Assembly (NCBI RefSeq): GCF_004343195.1
Contig: NZ_SMCR01000001.1
Coordinates: 248,001 to 312,000, forward strand
DNA from: Biostraticola tofi
GTDB taxonomy: Bacteria; Pseudomonadota; Gammaproteobacteria; Enterobacterales; Enterobacteriaceae
DNA length: 64,000 bases
Reading direction: 5' to 3'
Part shown: piece after piece, positions 50,941 to 61,430 of the stretch
Numbering within the stretch: position 1 is the first letter of the stretch
Layout of the letters: every line of letters begins with the position of its first letter
Translations under genes and position numbers: made by a program
The notes under the pieces: generated by a model
Seen by the model: the letters and a program-made list of their open reading frames with translations, nothing else
Database searches by the model: none
What the model was told of the DNA's origin: nothing

Positions 50941-52578
50941 TTAATGCTTGATGATATACAAGTTTTTCACGTAAAGGTTATCCAGCGGATCCTTACCGGT
51001 ATAACCGCCGACATAAGGCTTAACCAGACGTGCGTTTACATAATAGTAGACCGGCACGATAGCCGAATCTTTATCAAGTTGTTGTTCGGCCTGGGCATAA
51101 ATGGCAGCACGAGCATTGTCATCGCCAGCGTTAAGTGCATCGCTGATAAAGGCGTCAAAAGCCGGGCTCTTATAGTGAGCAGTATTATTAGAACTGCCTG
51201 AGAGCATGGTATTCAGGAAGGAAGTGGGTTCATTATAGTCAGCACACCAGCCAGCCCGCGCGACATCAAAGTTGCCCTGATGGCGGGTGTCCAGGAAGGT
51301 TTTCCATTCCTGATTCTCCAGCTTCACATTGACGCCCAGATTTTTCTTCCAAATGGATGAGACGGCAATGGCCAACTTTTTATGCAGATCCGAGGTGTTG
51401 TAAAGCAGGTCAAAGGTCAACGGCTTATCTTTGGTATATCCAGCCTGCTCCAGCAATTTACGGGCTTCTTCATTGCGCTTGTCCTGAGACCAGCCGAACC
51501 ACTCCGGCGGCGTCAGCTTGGCGCCATCAGTATAAGGCGGCGTATAGCCGTAGGCCGGTAAATCGCCCTGCGCTTTCACTTTATTAACAATAATGTCGCG
51601 ATCCAGGCCCAATTTCAGTGCGGTACGGACACGTACATCGTTAAACGGCGGCTTCTGGTTGTTGATTTCGTAGTAATAGGTGCAAAGATAAGGATCAACA
51701 TGGACTTCGGTGGGAATTTCGCGCTTCAGTTTTTGGAATAACTCGATAGGCATGTTGTTATAGGTCATGTCGGTTTCGCCAGCACGATACCGGTTTATAT
51801 CGGTGACTTCCGAAGAAATCGGCAGGTAGGTGACCTGATTGATGACGGTTTTGGCATTATCCCAATATTGTGGATTGCGTTCCAGCACCAGACGCTCGTT
51901 AATCACCCAGTCTTTAACTTTATAGGCGCCGTTTCCCACCCAGTTAGCCGGTTGGGTCCAGCGATCGCCAAATTTCTCGACGACTTTCTGTGGCACCGGC
52001 GACATCGATGGATGCGCCAGCAGTTTGATGAAATAGGGAACTGGCGCGGACAGGGTCACTTCCAGCGTATGCTCATCAATTGCCTTAACGCCCAGCGTAT
52101 CCGGTTTCTTTTTGTTACTGATGATATCGTCGATATTTTCGATTTGAGCATATTGCAGGTAACTTTCATAAGGGGACGCGGTTTGCGGATCGGCCAGACG
52201 CTGCCAGCTGAAGACGAAATCCTGGGCAGTCACCGGAGAGCCGTCTGACCATTTGGCGTCGGGCCGCAGGTGGAAGGTCCAGATTTTAAAATCTTTTTGG
52301 TCCCAGCTTGCCGCCACACCCGGTACGGCATGGCCGTCAACGTCGTTGATAACCAGCCCTTCCAGTACGTCACGGTTAACGTTGGACTCGGGTACACCTT
52401 CTATTTTATGTGGGTCCAATGATTGCAGTTCGGCGCCATTACCCCTTACCAAAGTCTGCTTGTCGCTAAGCTGGACCCCGGCCGGTACATCAGCCGCATA
52501 CACTGCGCCAGCCGACATAGTGCCCAAAGCGGCAATAATGCCCGCTGCCAATAAAGTTTTAGACGTGATGTTGGTCAT
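50941..52578 (-). CDS. oppA: OppA, periplasmic oligopeptide-binding protein
   Basis: A 545-residue SBP_bac_5-type binding protein (E. coli 543 aa). Signal peptide about residues 1-28 (ending GAVYA); the mature protein begins ADVPAGVQLSDKQTLVRGNG. The core has LDPHKIEGVPESNV and WKTFLDTRHQGNFDVARAGW. It captures 2-5-residue peptides for OppBCDF. A GGAG stands before the ATG. Confidence 0.96.
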   Translation of the reverse strand: MTNITSKTLLAAGIIAALGTMSAGAVYAADVPAGVQLSDKQTLVRGNGAELQSLDPHKIEGVPESNVNRDVLEGLVINDVDGHAVPGVAASWDQKDFKIWTFHLRPDAKWSDGSPVTAQDFVFSWQRLADPQTASPYESYLQYAQIENIDDIISNKKKPDTLGVKAIDEHTLEVTLSAPVPYFIKLLAHPSMSPVPQKVVEKFGDRWTQPANWVGNGAYKVKDWVINERLVLERNPQYWDNAKTVINQVTYLPISSEVTDINRYRAGETDMTYNNMPIELFQKLKREIPTEVHVDPYLCTYYYEINNQKPPFNDVRVRTALKLGLDRDIIVNKVKAQGDLPAYGYTPPYTDGAKLTPPEWFGWSQDKRNEEARKLLEQAGYTKDKPLTFDLLYNTSDLHKKLAIAVSSIWKKNLGVNVKLENQEWKTFLDTRHQGNFDVARAGWCADYNEPTSFLNTMLSGSSNNTAHYKSPAFDAFISDALNAGDDNARAAIYAQAEQQLDKDSAIVPVYYYVNARLVKPYVGGYTGKDPLDNLYVKNLYIIKH

Positions 52579-53292
52579 TCGTGATGCACTCCAGTTTATT
52601 ATTATTGCATTCCGCCCTTGGAGCGGCTGCAGGTTCCCGTCACACCGGGTGTGATGATTCCCTTGCCCGGGGTGAACGAAACCCGTGGGCCAGGAAGGTC
52701 AATTCCTCACAGCCTGATAATGGCCGGCTTGATACGCTACGGCCGCAGTGTAAAAAGCCGATTATCCTGCTTGTTATCACCATGATGACAGCGACATTAT
52801 TCCTCTATCGTATTGAAAAAACGCATGATTCAATCATTAGGAAGGACTAATGTTCTTAACCTCGACCCACTTCGAAACAGATCCGGTCATTATATCGCCG
52901 TAATTAAGAATAAACGCCTGATCATTAATGAAATAACACTAATAACATCTGAATAGCACCATGACAAGTCACTTTGGCCGGCAAGGCAGAAAAAAAGTGC
53001 ATCCATTATTTACACTTTTCTCATATTGCTGATTGGGATAGGTTTTTTCTTGCGTGAATCGATTAATTCAAGCTTTTGCCCGCTATCCCATCGTTGCTAC
53101 ATAATGGCGCATGTTTCGTCTATATTATCGTCAAATGCATTGTCATCGTGCATTAAGGGTATTCGATACGGTCAATGTGAGGCTTAGCTACGCCGCCTGC
53201 GGCGTGAATTCGCCGACTTGCGCAAATAAACGTTTGTGGCTTTATTAATAGTGCTGCTGCGGTATGAATACCTGGCGCGAAATCAAATTATT

Positions 53293-53312
53293 ATTATTTT
53301 TTAAAAAATAAT
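53293..53312. repeat. 20-bp perfect A/T palindrome
   Basis: ATTATTTTTT followed by its exact reverse complement AAAAAATAAT with no spacer. It could extrude as a cruciform, nucleate H-NS or act as a weak bidirectional terminator. Confidence 0.8.
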
Positions 53313-53707
53313 TTAAACCTTGGCCCAATAACGCGGAATGACGTTAATAGTCTGCTGCTGGATGGGTGCGATAAAACGTTGACTCAATACCCTGACAGGC
53401 CGGTAATTAAAAAATTGAAATTCCAATCAGCAACGCTACTGGCGGTATACCAGTATAACCGGCCGGATAAAAAGTAAAAAAGGGTAAACAAACTGGCACT
53501 GAGAATGGGTAAATGTTTCTAATCAGTTAATTGTCCATTTCGCGTTGATTACCTCACTAACCCCCTATTTTTCCTCGCGAATAATGCCGCGTTAAAGACA
53601 AAAGAGGAATAGAATTTAATCGGCTCTCTTTCCATTAACATTTTAGCATCTACCCGTTAACTTTTTGTTTTCAAAGCCCTTGCTGAATGGTGTCAGCATC
53701 AATGAAT

Positions 53708-53723
53708 TGTGACTACGATCACA
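53708..53723. promoter_or_regulatory. CRP site upstream of adhE
   Basis: TGTGA-N6-TCACA, matching all ten consensus bases, with A/T flanks, 223 bp before the adhE start. It may act on adhE or on a promoter within the long leader. Confidence 0.75.
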
Positions 53724-53946
53724 TTATGAATAGACAATAGCTCGTAGACTTTCCATTAACGAAGAAAGCCAAGCAGGATGGGTTCTCGGTATAAACTCAT
53801 TAGCTCAAAGCTCACCATAGGCCATCAACCAGAGCCTTAACTCACAAGTCCCGGATAATGCCTATAATGACTTATTCGCTGAGATGACCTTTTAGCTAAA
53901 GAGTTTAAAATTCAATCTAAAATTTAACATTTATTAGGAGAGCATT

Positions 53947-56667
53947 ATGGCTGTTACTAATGTCGCTGAACTGAACGCCTTGGTTGACCGGGTCAAGAAG
54001 GCCCAGCGCGAATATGCCAATTTCAGTCAAGAGCAAGTGGATAAGATTTTCCGCGCCGCTGCCCTTGCCGCCGCCGATGCGCGTATCCCCCTGGCTAAAA
54101 TGGCCGTCGCCGAATCAGGCATGGGTATCGTCGAAGATAAAGTGATTAAAAACCACTTCGCTTCTGAATATATTTATAATGCTTATAAAGATGAGAAAAC
54201 CTGCGGTATTTTATCCCAGGATGACACCTTTGGCACCATCACTATTGCTGAACCGATCGGTATCATTTGTGGAATCGTCCCGACGACTAACCCGACATCC
54301 ACCGCCATCTTCAAGGCGCTGATAAGCCTGAAGACACGTAACGGCATCATTTTCTCTCCACACCCACGGGCCAAGAATGCCACCAATAAAGCGGCCGATA
54401 TTGTGCTTCAGGCAGCAATCGCCGCTGGTGCGCCTAAAGACATTGTTGGCTGGATCGATGAACCTTCGGTCGAATTATCTAATCAATTGATGCACCACCC
54501 CGATATCAATCTGATTCTCGCGACGGGTGGACCTGGCATGGTGAAAGCCGCTTACAGTTCGGGTAAACCTGCAATTGGCGTTGGCGCCGGTAACACGCCG
54601 GTCGTGGTGGATGAAACCGCTGATATCAAACGCGCCGTTGCGTCGATACTGATGTCTAAAACCTTCGACAATGGCGTTATCTGTGCGTCTGAGCAGTCGG
54701 TTATCGTTGTTGATTCCATTTATGATGCCGTACGCGAACGGTTCTCCAGCCATGGCGGCTATCTGCTGCAAGGCGACGAGCTGCACGCCGTTCAGGGAAT
54801 TATCCTGAAAAATGGCGGACTGAATGCGGCCATTGTTGGCCAGCCTGCCGCACGTATCGCCGAAATGGCCGGTATCCGGGTCCCGGGCACCACCAAAGTG
54901 CTGATTGGTGAAGTGAAGGATGTGGATGAAAGCGAGCCTTTCGCCCACGAAAAGCTCTCGCCTACCCTTGCAATGTATCGGGCGAAGGATTTTGACGATG
55001 CGGTTGCCATAGCTGAAAAACTGGTAGCCATGGGCGGTATCGGTCATACATCTTGTCTTTATACCGATCAGGATAACCAGCCGGACCGGGTTAATTTCTT
55101 CGGCGATAAAATGAAGACCGCGCGTATTCTTATCAACACACCGGCTTCGCAAGGCGGTATCGGCGATCTTTACAACTTTAAGCTTGCGCCGTCACTGACA
55201 CTGGGTTGTGGTTCATGGGGGGGCAACTCTATTTCCGAAAACGTCGGGCCCAAACACTTGATCAACACGAAAACCGTGGCTAAGCGAGCAGAAAATATGT
55301 TATGGCATAAGCTTCCTAAATCCATCTATTTCCGTCGCGGATCCCTGCCTATCGCCCTGGATGAAGTCGCGACTGATGGCGCCAAACGCGCCTTTATCGT
55401 CACTGACCGGTTCCTTTTCAACAACGGCTACGCAGACCAAATCATTTCAGTACTGAAAAAGCACAATATCGAAACCAAAGTGTTCTTTGAAGTTGAGGCT
55501 GATCCTACCCTGACCGTGGTGCGCGCCGGTGCTGAAGAGATGAACTCCTTTAAACCGGATGTCATTATTGCCCTGGGCGGCGGTTCGCCGATGGATGCAG
55601 CCAAGATCATGTGGGTCATGTATGAACATCCGGAAACCCATTTTGAAGAATTGGCGTTGCGTTTTATGGACATCCGTAAACGCATCTACAAGTTCCCGAA
55701 AATGGGTGTTAAGGCAAAACTGATTGCCATTACCACTACCTCAGGCACCGGTTCTGAAGTCACACCGTTTGCAGTGGTTACCGATGACGCAACTGGCCAG
55801 AAATACCCACTTGCCGACTACGCGCTGGTGCCGGATATGGCCATTGTCGATGCCAACCTGGTGATGAACATGCCTAAGTCGCTGTGCGCCTTTGGCGGGC
55901 TGGACGCGGTCACCCATGCGCTTGAAGCGTACGTTTCCATCATGGCGAGCGAGTTCTCAGACGGTCAGGCGCTGCAGGCGTTGAAACTGCTTAAAGAATA
56001 CCTGCCGGCCAGCTATCGAGATGGCGCCACCAATCCGGTCGCCCGTGAACGCGTCCATAACGCCGCCACCATCGCCGGGATCGCCTTTGCCAACGCCTTC
56101 TTGGGCGTCTGTCACTCCATGGCGCATAAACTGGGCTCTGAATTCCATATCCCTCATGGCCTGGCGAATGCAATGCTTATATCCAACGTTATCCGCTACA
56201 ACGCCAATGACAACCCGACCAAGCAGACGGCGTTCAGTCAGTACGACCGCCCGCAGGCGCGCCGTCGTTATGCTGAAGTGGCTGACCATCTGGGCCTCAG
56301 CGCGCCAGGCGATCGTACAGCACAAAAAATCGAGCGGTTGCTTACCTGGCTTGATGAAATCAAGACTGAATTGGGTATTCCAACCTCAATACGTGAAGCT
56401 GGCGTGCAGGAAGCTGATTTCCTGGCCAAGGTGGATAAACTGTCAGAAGATGCATTTGATGACCAGTGTACCGGCGCTAACCCACGTTACCCGCTGATCT
56501 CTGAGCTCAAACAGATTCTGATGGATACGTATTATGGCCGCAAGTTTGTAGAGCCTTACGAAAATGTGGTCGCGGCGGCCACGGCTCCGGCCCCGGTAGG
56601 CGATATCATTCAACAGACCTTGGCCGATAAAGGTAACACCAAGAAAGCGAAAAAGGTGACGAACTGA
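53947..56667 (+). CDS. adhE: AdhE, bifunctional acetaldehyde-CoA / alcohol dehydrogenase
   Basis: A 906-residue fermentative enzyme (E. coli 891 aa) that reduces acetyl-CoA to ethanol and assembles into spirosomes. The N-terminal aldehyde dehydrogenase domain (about 1-440) has the catalytic cysteine in FDNGVICASEQ. The C-terminal iron-dependent alcohol dehydrogenase domain (about 450-870) has GGGSPMDAAK and the metal ligands in GLDAVTHALEAYV and HSMAHKLGSEFHIPHG. The slightly long Ala/Lys-rich tail is common in the family. AGGAGAG precedes the ATG. Confidence 0.97.
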   Translation: MAVTNVAELNALVDRVKKAQREYANFSQEQVDKIFRAAALAAADARIPLAKMAVAESGMGIVEDKVIKNHFASEYIYNAYKDEKTCGILSQDDTFGTITIAEPIGIICGIVPTTNPTSTAIFKALISLKTRNGIIFSPHPRAKNATNKAADIVLQAAIAAGAPKDIVGWIDEPSVELSNQLMHHPDINLILATGGPGMVKAAYSSGKPAIGVGAGNTPVVVDETADIKRAVASILMSKTFDNGVICASEQSVIVVDSIYDAVRERFSSHGGYLLQGDELHAVQGIILKNGGLNAAIVGQPAARIAEMAGIRVPGTTKVLIGEVKDVDESEPFAHEKLSPTLAMYRAKDFDDAVAIAEKLVAMGGIGHTSCLYTDQDNQPDRVNFFGDKMKTARILINTPASQGGIGDLYNFKLAPSLTLGCGSWGGNSISENVGPKHLINTKTVAKRAENMLWHKLPKSIYFRRGSLPIALDEVATDGAKRAFIVTDRFLFNNGYADQIISVLKKHNIETKVFFEVEADPTLTVVRAGAEEMNSFKPDVIIALGGGSPMDAAKIMWVMYEHPETHFEELALRFMDIRKRIYKFPKMGVKAKLIAITTTSGTGSEVTPFAVVTDDATGQKYPLADYALVPDMAIVDANLVMNMPKSLCAFGGLDAVTHALEAYVSIMASEFSDGQALQALKLLKEYLPASYRDGATNPVARERVHNAATIAGIAFANAFLGVCHSMAHKLGSEFHIPHGLANAMLISNVIRYNANDNPTKQTAFSQYDRPQARRRYAEVADHLGLSAPGDRTAQKIERLLTWLDEIKTELGIPTSIREAGVQEADFLAKVDKLSEDAFDDQCTGANPRYPLISELKQILMDTYYGRKFVEPYENVVAAATAPAPVGDIIQQTLADKGNTKKAKKVTN

Positions 56668-56736
56668 CCCCAGCCACTGCGCCTGTTGAGGTTGTTCGTC
56701 AGGCGCCGTGAGTTTATTGGTTAACACCCCGCCTTC

Positions 56737-56795
56737 AGCCCTGAGTCCACTGCGTTGCAAGTCATCTGCACAAGCGTAGGGCCAGGGCTTTTTTA
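56737..56795 (+). terminator. Possible adhE terminator
   Basis: AGCCCTG (56737-56743) pairs with CAGGGCT (56783-56789), followed by a T-run. The loop is long (about 39 bases) and may contain further pairing. Confidence 0.5.
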
Positions 56796-56822
56796 TGTCC
56801 TGACATCATGCTCCCTGCAACA

Positions 56823-56874
56823 AGCATGACCGGCCTGACACGCCTTTGAGCATGAACGGCCTCACACGCCTTTC
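56823..56874. repeat. 26-bp imperfect tandem duplication downstream of adhE
   Basis: Two adjacent 26-bp units starting AGCATGA and ending ACACGCCTTT plus one base, with three mismatches between copies. The rest of the 396-bp adhE-tdk interval (56668-57063) shows nothing else recognisable beyond the terminator. Confidence 0.75.
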
Positions 56875-57063
56875 AGAAAGGTTTCTGCTAGAAGATTATC
56901 GGCAAAACGCGCCTTAACCGCACCAGCCGGCACTCAGCACGCTTCAATACATGCAATTGATATCATTTTACATCCTGACGGCATCACGCCTGCCAGTGCC
57001 GTTACAGGGCACCTAAAGGCACTGCAGTTGTACATTGCGCCCTTAGGCAAGCCCGATACCGCT

Positions 57064-57663
57064 TCATAAGCCTTTTACCGGTTCGCCGGTGGCCAGCGCA
57101 TGCTTGTAATGCCGGCGGCATACTGAGATGTAGCGTTCATTGCCGCCAATCACCACCTGCTGTCCGCTTTGCACCGCCCTGCCTTCGGCATCTAGCCGCA
57201 GGGTATGATTCGCTTTACGCCCGCAAAAACAGACGGTTTTCAATTCAATGAGCTTATCAGCCCAGGCAAGCAGATATTGACTGCCTGGGAACAGCGTGGC
57301 TTTGAAATCGGTACGCAAGCCATAGCACAGCACCGGGATGCCAAGACTGTCGACCACTTCAGATAAGGCATAAACCTGCGCTTGCGTCAGGAACTGACAT
57401 TCATCTACCAAGACGCAATGAACTCGGTGCCGTTGATGCTCCTCGGTTATCTGCGCCAGCAAATCGGTATCTCGGTTGTAGAGCGTCGCCGGTGATGACA
57501 GTCCGATACGCGAACTCACCCGACCGCTGGCAAAACGATCATCTATTTCTGCGGTGAAAACCATCGTGCGCATTCCGCGCTCATGGTAATTATAAGAAGA
57601 CTGTAACAATGCGGTCGATTTACCAGCATTCATTGCGGAATAATAAAAATATAGTTGAGCCAT
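57064..57663 (-). CDS. tdk: Tdk, thymidine kinase
   Basis: A 199-residue type-II thymidine kinase (E. coli 205 aa) making dTMP from thymidine. The P-loop is [13 protein letters not shown], followed by VDECQFLT. The zinc ligands are in VCFCGRKA and the C-terminal VCRRHY. The start [15 protein letters not shown] is set by the family and by GGAGAG upstream; the open frame reaches 19 codons further. Confidence 0.96.
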   Translation of the reverse strand: MAQLYFYYSAMNAGKSTALLQSSYNYHERGMRTMVFTAEIDDRFASGRVSSRIGLSSPATLYNRDTDLLAQITEEHQRHRVHCVLVDECQFLTQAQVYALSEVVDSLGIPVLCYGLRTDFKATLFPGSQYLLAWADKLIELKTVCFCGRKANHTLRLDAEGRAVQSGQQVVIGGNERYISVCRRHYKHALATGEPVKGL

Positions 57664-58285
57664 ATGCTCATCTCTCCGACCCAATACCAGGACATAATAA
57701 ATTCGATGTGAGTGTATCATATTCTTGTCGAGTGCTGGCCCAGACTGGGGATTGCATCAGCCACACAGCGGATTTGCTTGCCGGCAGACGCGACAGATTT
57801 GTTTATGCACATGATATATAAATTGCAAACGCTTAAGCATGGCGAAGCCGTGTTAGCAATCCGAACTGTGCTCTCGCTCTAAAAAAAGAACAGGTTTTTC
57901 TAAGATGGCAGCCACTCATTGAAAGCTAAGGGGCAGTAAAACTATAAGGCTAAAGGCGGTTTTTACCTTTTTTAACAGGATATTTACCTATGTCGTTTGG
58001 ATTAAGGATAGTTATAAATTCATCACATTCCGCTTGATATAAACTTGGCTTATAATGAAAACCCCATAGCAATGTGCCCGTCATATCTGGGTTCACCGCA
58101 AATCAGAGCCTTTAAAATCAATTTGCCACCCAGTGAACACATTATATTTAACCTCTTTTGCGCATTATAGGTTATAAAAAAAACCTTATTTTTTTAGCGA
58201 ACTGACAAACTAGCTATTGCAGAATGGAAATAAGGGCTCTATTATTACTCAGACGCCCCCCATTATATTATTCGAGATTAGGTCA
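57664..58285. other. Divergent region between tdk and hns
   Basis: 622 bp, markedly AT-rich with long A/T runs near 58160-58200. No gene or clear RNA recognised. The hns promoter must lie here; H-NS autoregulation on AT-rich, bent DNA is known in E. coli. Confidence 0.4.
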
Positions 58286-58693
58286 ATGAGCGAAGCACTA
58301 AAAATTCTTAACAACATCCGTACTCTGCGCGCGCAGGCTAGAGAATGTACCCTCGAAACTCTGGAAGAAATGCTGGAGAAACTTGAGGTGGTAGTCAATG
58401 AGCGCCGTGAAGAAGATACTCAGGCACAAGCTGAAATTGAAGAACGCACGCGTAAATTACAGCAGTATCGCGAAATGCTGATTGCCGATGGCATTGATCC
58501 TAATGAACTGCTGCAGACAATGAGCGCTTCCAAGGCTACTGGCAAAGCTAAGCGTGCTGCACGTCCGGCTAAATATCAGTACACCGATGAAAATGGCGAA
58601 GTAAAAACCTGGACTGGCCAGGGTCGCACTCCTGCAGTAATCAAAAAATCTATTGAAGACGAAGGCAAATCACTGGATGATTTCCTGCTGTAA
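58286..58693 (+). CDS. hns: H-NS, nucleoid-structuring protein
   Basis: A 135-residue protein (E. coli 137 aa). The N-terminal oligomerisation coiled coil (about 1-65: [20 protein letters not shown]) and the C-terminal DNA-binding domain with the AT-hook-like QGR (112-114) in TWTGQGRTP are intact. It silences AT-rich DNA genome-wide. The ATG at 58286 is chosen by family; upstream in-frame codons have no similarity. Confidence 0.97.
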   Translation: MSEALKILNNIRTLRAQARECTLETLEEMLEKLEVVVNERREEDTQAQAEIEERTRKLQQYREMLIADGIDPNELLQTMSASKATGKAKRAARPAKYQYTDENGEVKTWTGQGRTPAVIKKSIEDEGKSLDDFLL

Positions 58694-58716
58694 TCTCAAT
58701 AGTTATTTTTCAGTAA

Positions 58717-58748
58717 AAACCCCGTTGAGCATTCAGCGGGTTTTTTTT
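58717..58748 (+). terminator. hns terminator
   Basis: CCCGTTGA pairs with TCAGCGGG around GCAT, then eight T. It is 24 bp past the stop codon. Confidence 0.9.
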
Positions 58749-58966
58749 ATCCCAATCGATCGACATGATACGCGCCTGATACCTCGCTTTCCTATGCCTT
58801 TCTTCCCCGGTTTAAAAAAAAGTGTTTCCACATTAGTAGCAGATTTCTAAAATGGACATGTATAATTTATAACCGCATTCATTAATGTTAGTTCTTTTTA
58901 CTGAACTCTACCTGCACTGACAGTGCACCCTCGCTGGCGCATGGTTAGCCTGTCAGCGCAAAAATA

Positions 58967-58991
58967 AAAGGCGAACCCTGAGGCCGCCTTT
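58967..58991 (-). terminator. Terminator of the UDP-sugar operon
   Basis: On the minus strand AAAGGCG pairs with CGCCTTT and a T-rich stretch follows. It ends the transcript coming from the epimerase gene. The remainder of the 327-bp gap to hns (58694-59020) holds nothing else clear. Confidence 0.7.
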
Positions 58992-59020
58992 GATATGAGC
59001 TGATTGAAATATCAACCGCG

Positions 59021-60028
59021 CTATTGTCGATAGTAATTACGATACCAGTCGACGAATTGTTGAATTCCAGTGTCGATGGAGGTTTCAGGTTTAAAATTGA
59101 TGGCGCGGCTCAATGCTTCTGTATCCGCACTGGTCTCCAACACATCACCCGGCTGCATAGGCAAAAGATTCTTAACTGCCGTGATACCCAGGGCGTTCTC
59201 CAACGCTTGAATGTATGCCATCAATTTAACCGGCTGGCTGTTACCGATATTGTATACCGAATAGGGGGCGGAACTGCCTGCCGGCGATCCAGTCTCTACC
59301 GACCAGCTAATATTGGCGGTAGGAATGTGATCCTGCAGACGCACAATAGCTTCGACGATATCATCGATATAGGTAAAATCCCGGCGCATCTCGCCGCGGT
59401 TATATACATCGATAGGCTTACCCGCCAGCATCGCCTCAGTAAACTTGAACAGCGCCATATCCGGGCGCCCCCAAGGTCCATAGACGGTAAAGAAACGCAG
59501 ACCGGTGGTAGGCAGCTGGTAAAGATGAGAGTAGGTATGGGACATCAGCTCGTTGGCTTTTTTGGTGGCCGCGTAGAGCGAAACAGGATGATCTACCGAA
59601 TCCTCGGTAGAAAAAGGCATTTTGCGGTTCAAACCGTACACTGAACTTGATGACGCATACAGCAGGTGTTGTACCTGATGATGTCTGCATCCTTCCAGAA
59701 TGTTCAGATGGCCGATCAAATTTGAATCGGCATAGGCCAAGGGGTTTTCCAGCGAGTAGCGCACCCCTGCCTGAGCGCCAAGATGTATCACCCGGTTAAA
59801 GCCAGCTTCGCTGAAAAGCGCTGCTATACCGGGGCGGTCAGCCAAATCAAGCAAGCGAAAATGGAAGTTGCTGTGAGTGTTAAGTCTATCCAGGCGGGAT
59901 TGTTTCAACGTTACGTCATAATAGTCATTAAGGTTATCGATGCCGACAACCTCATGACCATCAGCGAGCAGACGCTCGCTGACATGGTAACCTATGAAAC
60001 CTGCTGCCCCAGTTACCAAAAATTTCAT
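59021..60028 (-). CDS. UDP-glucuronate 4-epimerase (NAD-dependent epimerase)
   Basis: A 335-residue extended SDR. The NAD loop is VTGAAGFIGYHVSERL, the catalytic Ser and YxxxK are in YASSSSVYG and YAATKKANE, and RFFTVYGPWGRPDMA is typical of UDP-glucuronate 4-epimerases (Cap1J/LspL type). It lies 9 bp downstream of ugd, whose product UDP-glucuronate is its expected substrate. The product UDP-galacturonate is used in LPS core, capsule or exopolysaccharide. Confidence 0.9.
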   Translation of the reverse strand: MKFLVTGAAGFIGYHVSERLLADGHEVVGIDNLNDYYDVTLKQSRLDRLNTHSNFHFRLLDLADRPGIAALFSEAGFNRVIHLGAQAGVRYSLENPLAYADSNLIGHLNILEGCRHHQVQHLLYASSSSVYGLNRKMPFSTEDSVDHPVSLYAATKKANELMSHTYSHLYQLPTTGLRFFTVYGPWGRPDMALFKFTEAMLAGKPIDVYNRGEMRRDFTYIDDIVEAIVRLQDHIPTANISWSVETGSPAGSSAPYSVYNIGNSQPVKLMAYIQALENALGITAVKNLLPMQPGDVLETSADTEALSRAINFKPETSIDTGIQQFVDWYRNYYRQ

Positions 60029-60037
60029 CAGATCCTC

Positions 60038-61384
60038 TTATTTCTGATAAGACCTCAAAGAGGCTCCGCGACCAATGCCGTAGTAAGTAAAGCCTCGGCT
60101 GGCTAACCTGTCAGGATCGAACAGATTGCGTCCGTCAAAAATGACCGGCTCCTTTAAGGATGACTTGATGACATCAAAATCCGGTACTCTGAAATTCTGC
60201 CATTCAGTACAGATGATCAATGCATCGGCGCCCTGCAGAGCGGCTTCCTTGGTACCCATCAGTTTCAAGTCCGACCGGTTGCCGTAGATGCGTTGGGTTT
60301 CGTCCATCGCTTCCGGGTCGAAAGCCTGGACCTGCGCGCCGGCCTGCCACAGTCTTTCCATCAACACGCGGCTGGAGGCTTCACGCATATCATCGGTATT
60401 GGGTTTGAATGACAGCCCCCACAGCGCAAAGGTTTTACCCTGCAGATTATCGCCGAAATGGCGTTTGATAAACTGAGGCAGCTTGTCCTTTTGCTGGTAG
60501 TTGACATCTTCAACCGCCTGCAGCAGTTTTGGCTGGTAGCCAATGTGTTCAGCGGTACGAATAAGCGCCTGCACATCTTTCGGGAAGCACGAACCGCCAT
60601 AGCCGCAGCCGGGGTAGATGAAGTGATAGCCAATGCGTGGATCAGAACCAATGCCCTGGCGGACTTTTTCAATATCGGCGCCCAGCAGCTCCGCCAGATT
60701 GGAAATCTCATTCATAAAGCTGATTTTAGTGGCCAGCATACAGTTAGCGGCATACTTGGTCAGCTCTGCACTGCGAATATCCATCAGGATCAGCCGATCA
60801 TGGTTACGATTGAACGGCTCGTAAAGTTCGCGCAGCAGCTCAACCACATCGTCATTATCAGTCCCGACCACGATACGTTCAGGACGCATACAGTCAGCGA
60901 CCGCCGCCCCCTCTTTAAGGAATTCAGGGTTGGAGACCACATCGAACGTCAGCGGGCTGTTGCGGCTTTTAAGCGTTTCCTGCATCACTGCGCGGACTTT
61001 GTCAGCCGTACCGACCGGTACAGTGGACTTATCCAGCACCACTTTATGATCGTCCATATACTGGGCGATAGTTCTGGCGACCGCAGTAACATATTTCAGA
61101 TCAGCTGAGCCATCCTCATCGGGCGGCGTTCCGACCGCAATAAACTGCATAACACCATGAGCGACGCCGGCTTTAGCATCCGTGGTAAATTTAAGCCGGC
61201 CCGATTCATAATTTTGCTGCACGAGAGGGGTCAGGCCAGGCTCGTAAATAGGTATGTTGCCCTTTTTCAGGTTCTCGACCTTGGTCTCATCGACATCGAC
61301 GCAAAGTACGTCATGCCCGACTTCGGCGAGCACTGCGGCCTGCACCAAACCAACATAACCGATACCAAAAACCGTTACTTTCAT
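60038..61384 (-). CDS. ugd: Ugd, UDP-glucose 6-dehydrogenase
   Basis: A 448-residue enzyme that oxidises UDP-glucose twice to UDP-glucuronate. The NAD motif is [20 protein letters not shown], and the catalytic cysteine is in [11 protein letters not shown]. It belongs to the longer (about 450 aa) class found next to galU and epimerases, distinct from the 388-aa E. coli Ugd. It lies between galU and the epimerase in one direction. Confidence 0.94.
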   Translation of the reverse strand: MKVTVFGIGYVGLVQAAVLAEVGHDVLCVDVDETKVENLKKGNIPIYEPGLTPLVQQNYESGRLKFTTDAKAGVAHGVMQFIAVGTPPDEDGSADLKYVTAVARTIAQYMDDHKVVLDKSTVPVGTADKVRAVMQETLKSRNSPLTFDVVSNPEFLKEGAAVADCMRPERIVVGTDNDDVVELLRELYEPFNRNHDRLILMDIRSAELTKYAANCMLATKISFMNEISNLAELLGADIEKVRQGIGSDPRIGYHFIYPGCGYGGSCFPKDVQALIRTAEHIGYQPKLLQAVEDVNYQQKDKLPQFIKRHFGDNLQGKTFALWGLSFKPNTDDMREASSRVLMERLWQAGAQVQAFDPEAMDETQRIYGNRSDLKLMGTKEAALQGADALIICTEWQNFRVPDFDVIKSSLKEPVIFDGRNLFDPDRLASRGFTYYGIGRGASLRSYQK

Positions 61385-61430
61385 TTTGGAATATCCTGGT
61401 TGTTTAACGTTAACCCAAAAAATATACTGC

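Larger units (their letters stand above)
52579..53946. other. Gene-free 1.37-kb region between oppA and adhE
   Basis: No reading frame of useful length and no recognisable remnant of the marC-like gene ychE that E. coli has here. The sequence is AT-rich overall. It holds a GC-rich hairpin ACGCCGC/GCGGCGT at 53190-53205, a 20-bp perfect A/T palindrome at 53293-53312, and a perfect CRP-type site at 53708-53723. The last 60 bp before adhE resemble the E. coli adhE leader, including the Shine-Dalgarno TTAGGAGAGC. The divergent oppA and adhE promoters must lie within it. Confidence 0.7.

Noticed and set aside
54475-55152. Long minus-strand open frame of 225 codons inside adhE
   Set aside because: It is the antisense shadow of a highly conserved gene and has no start signal or family match.
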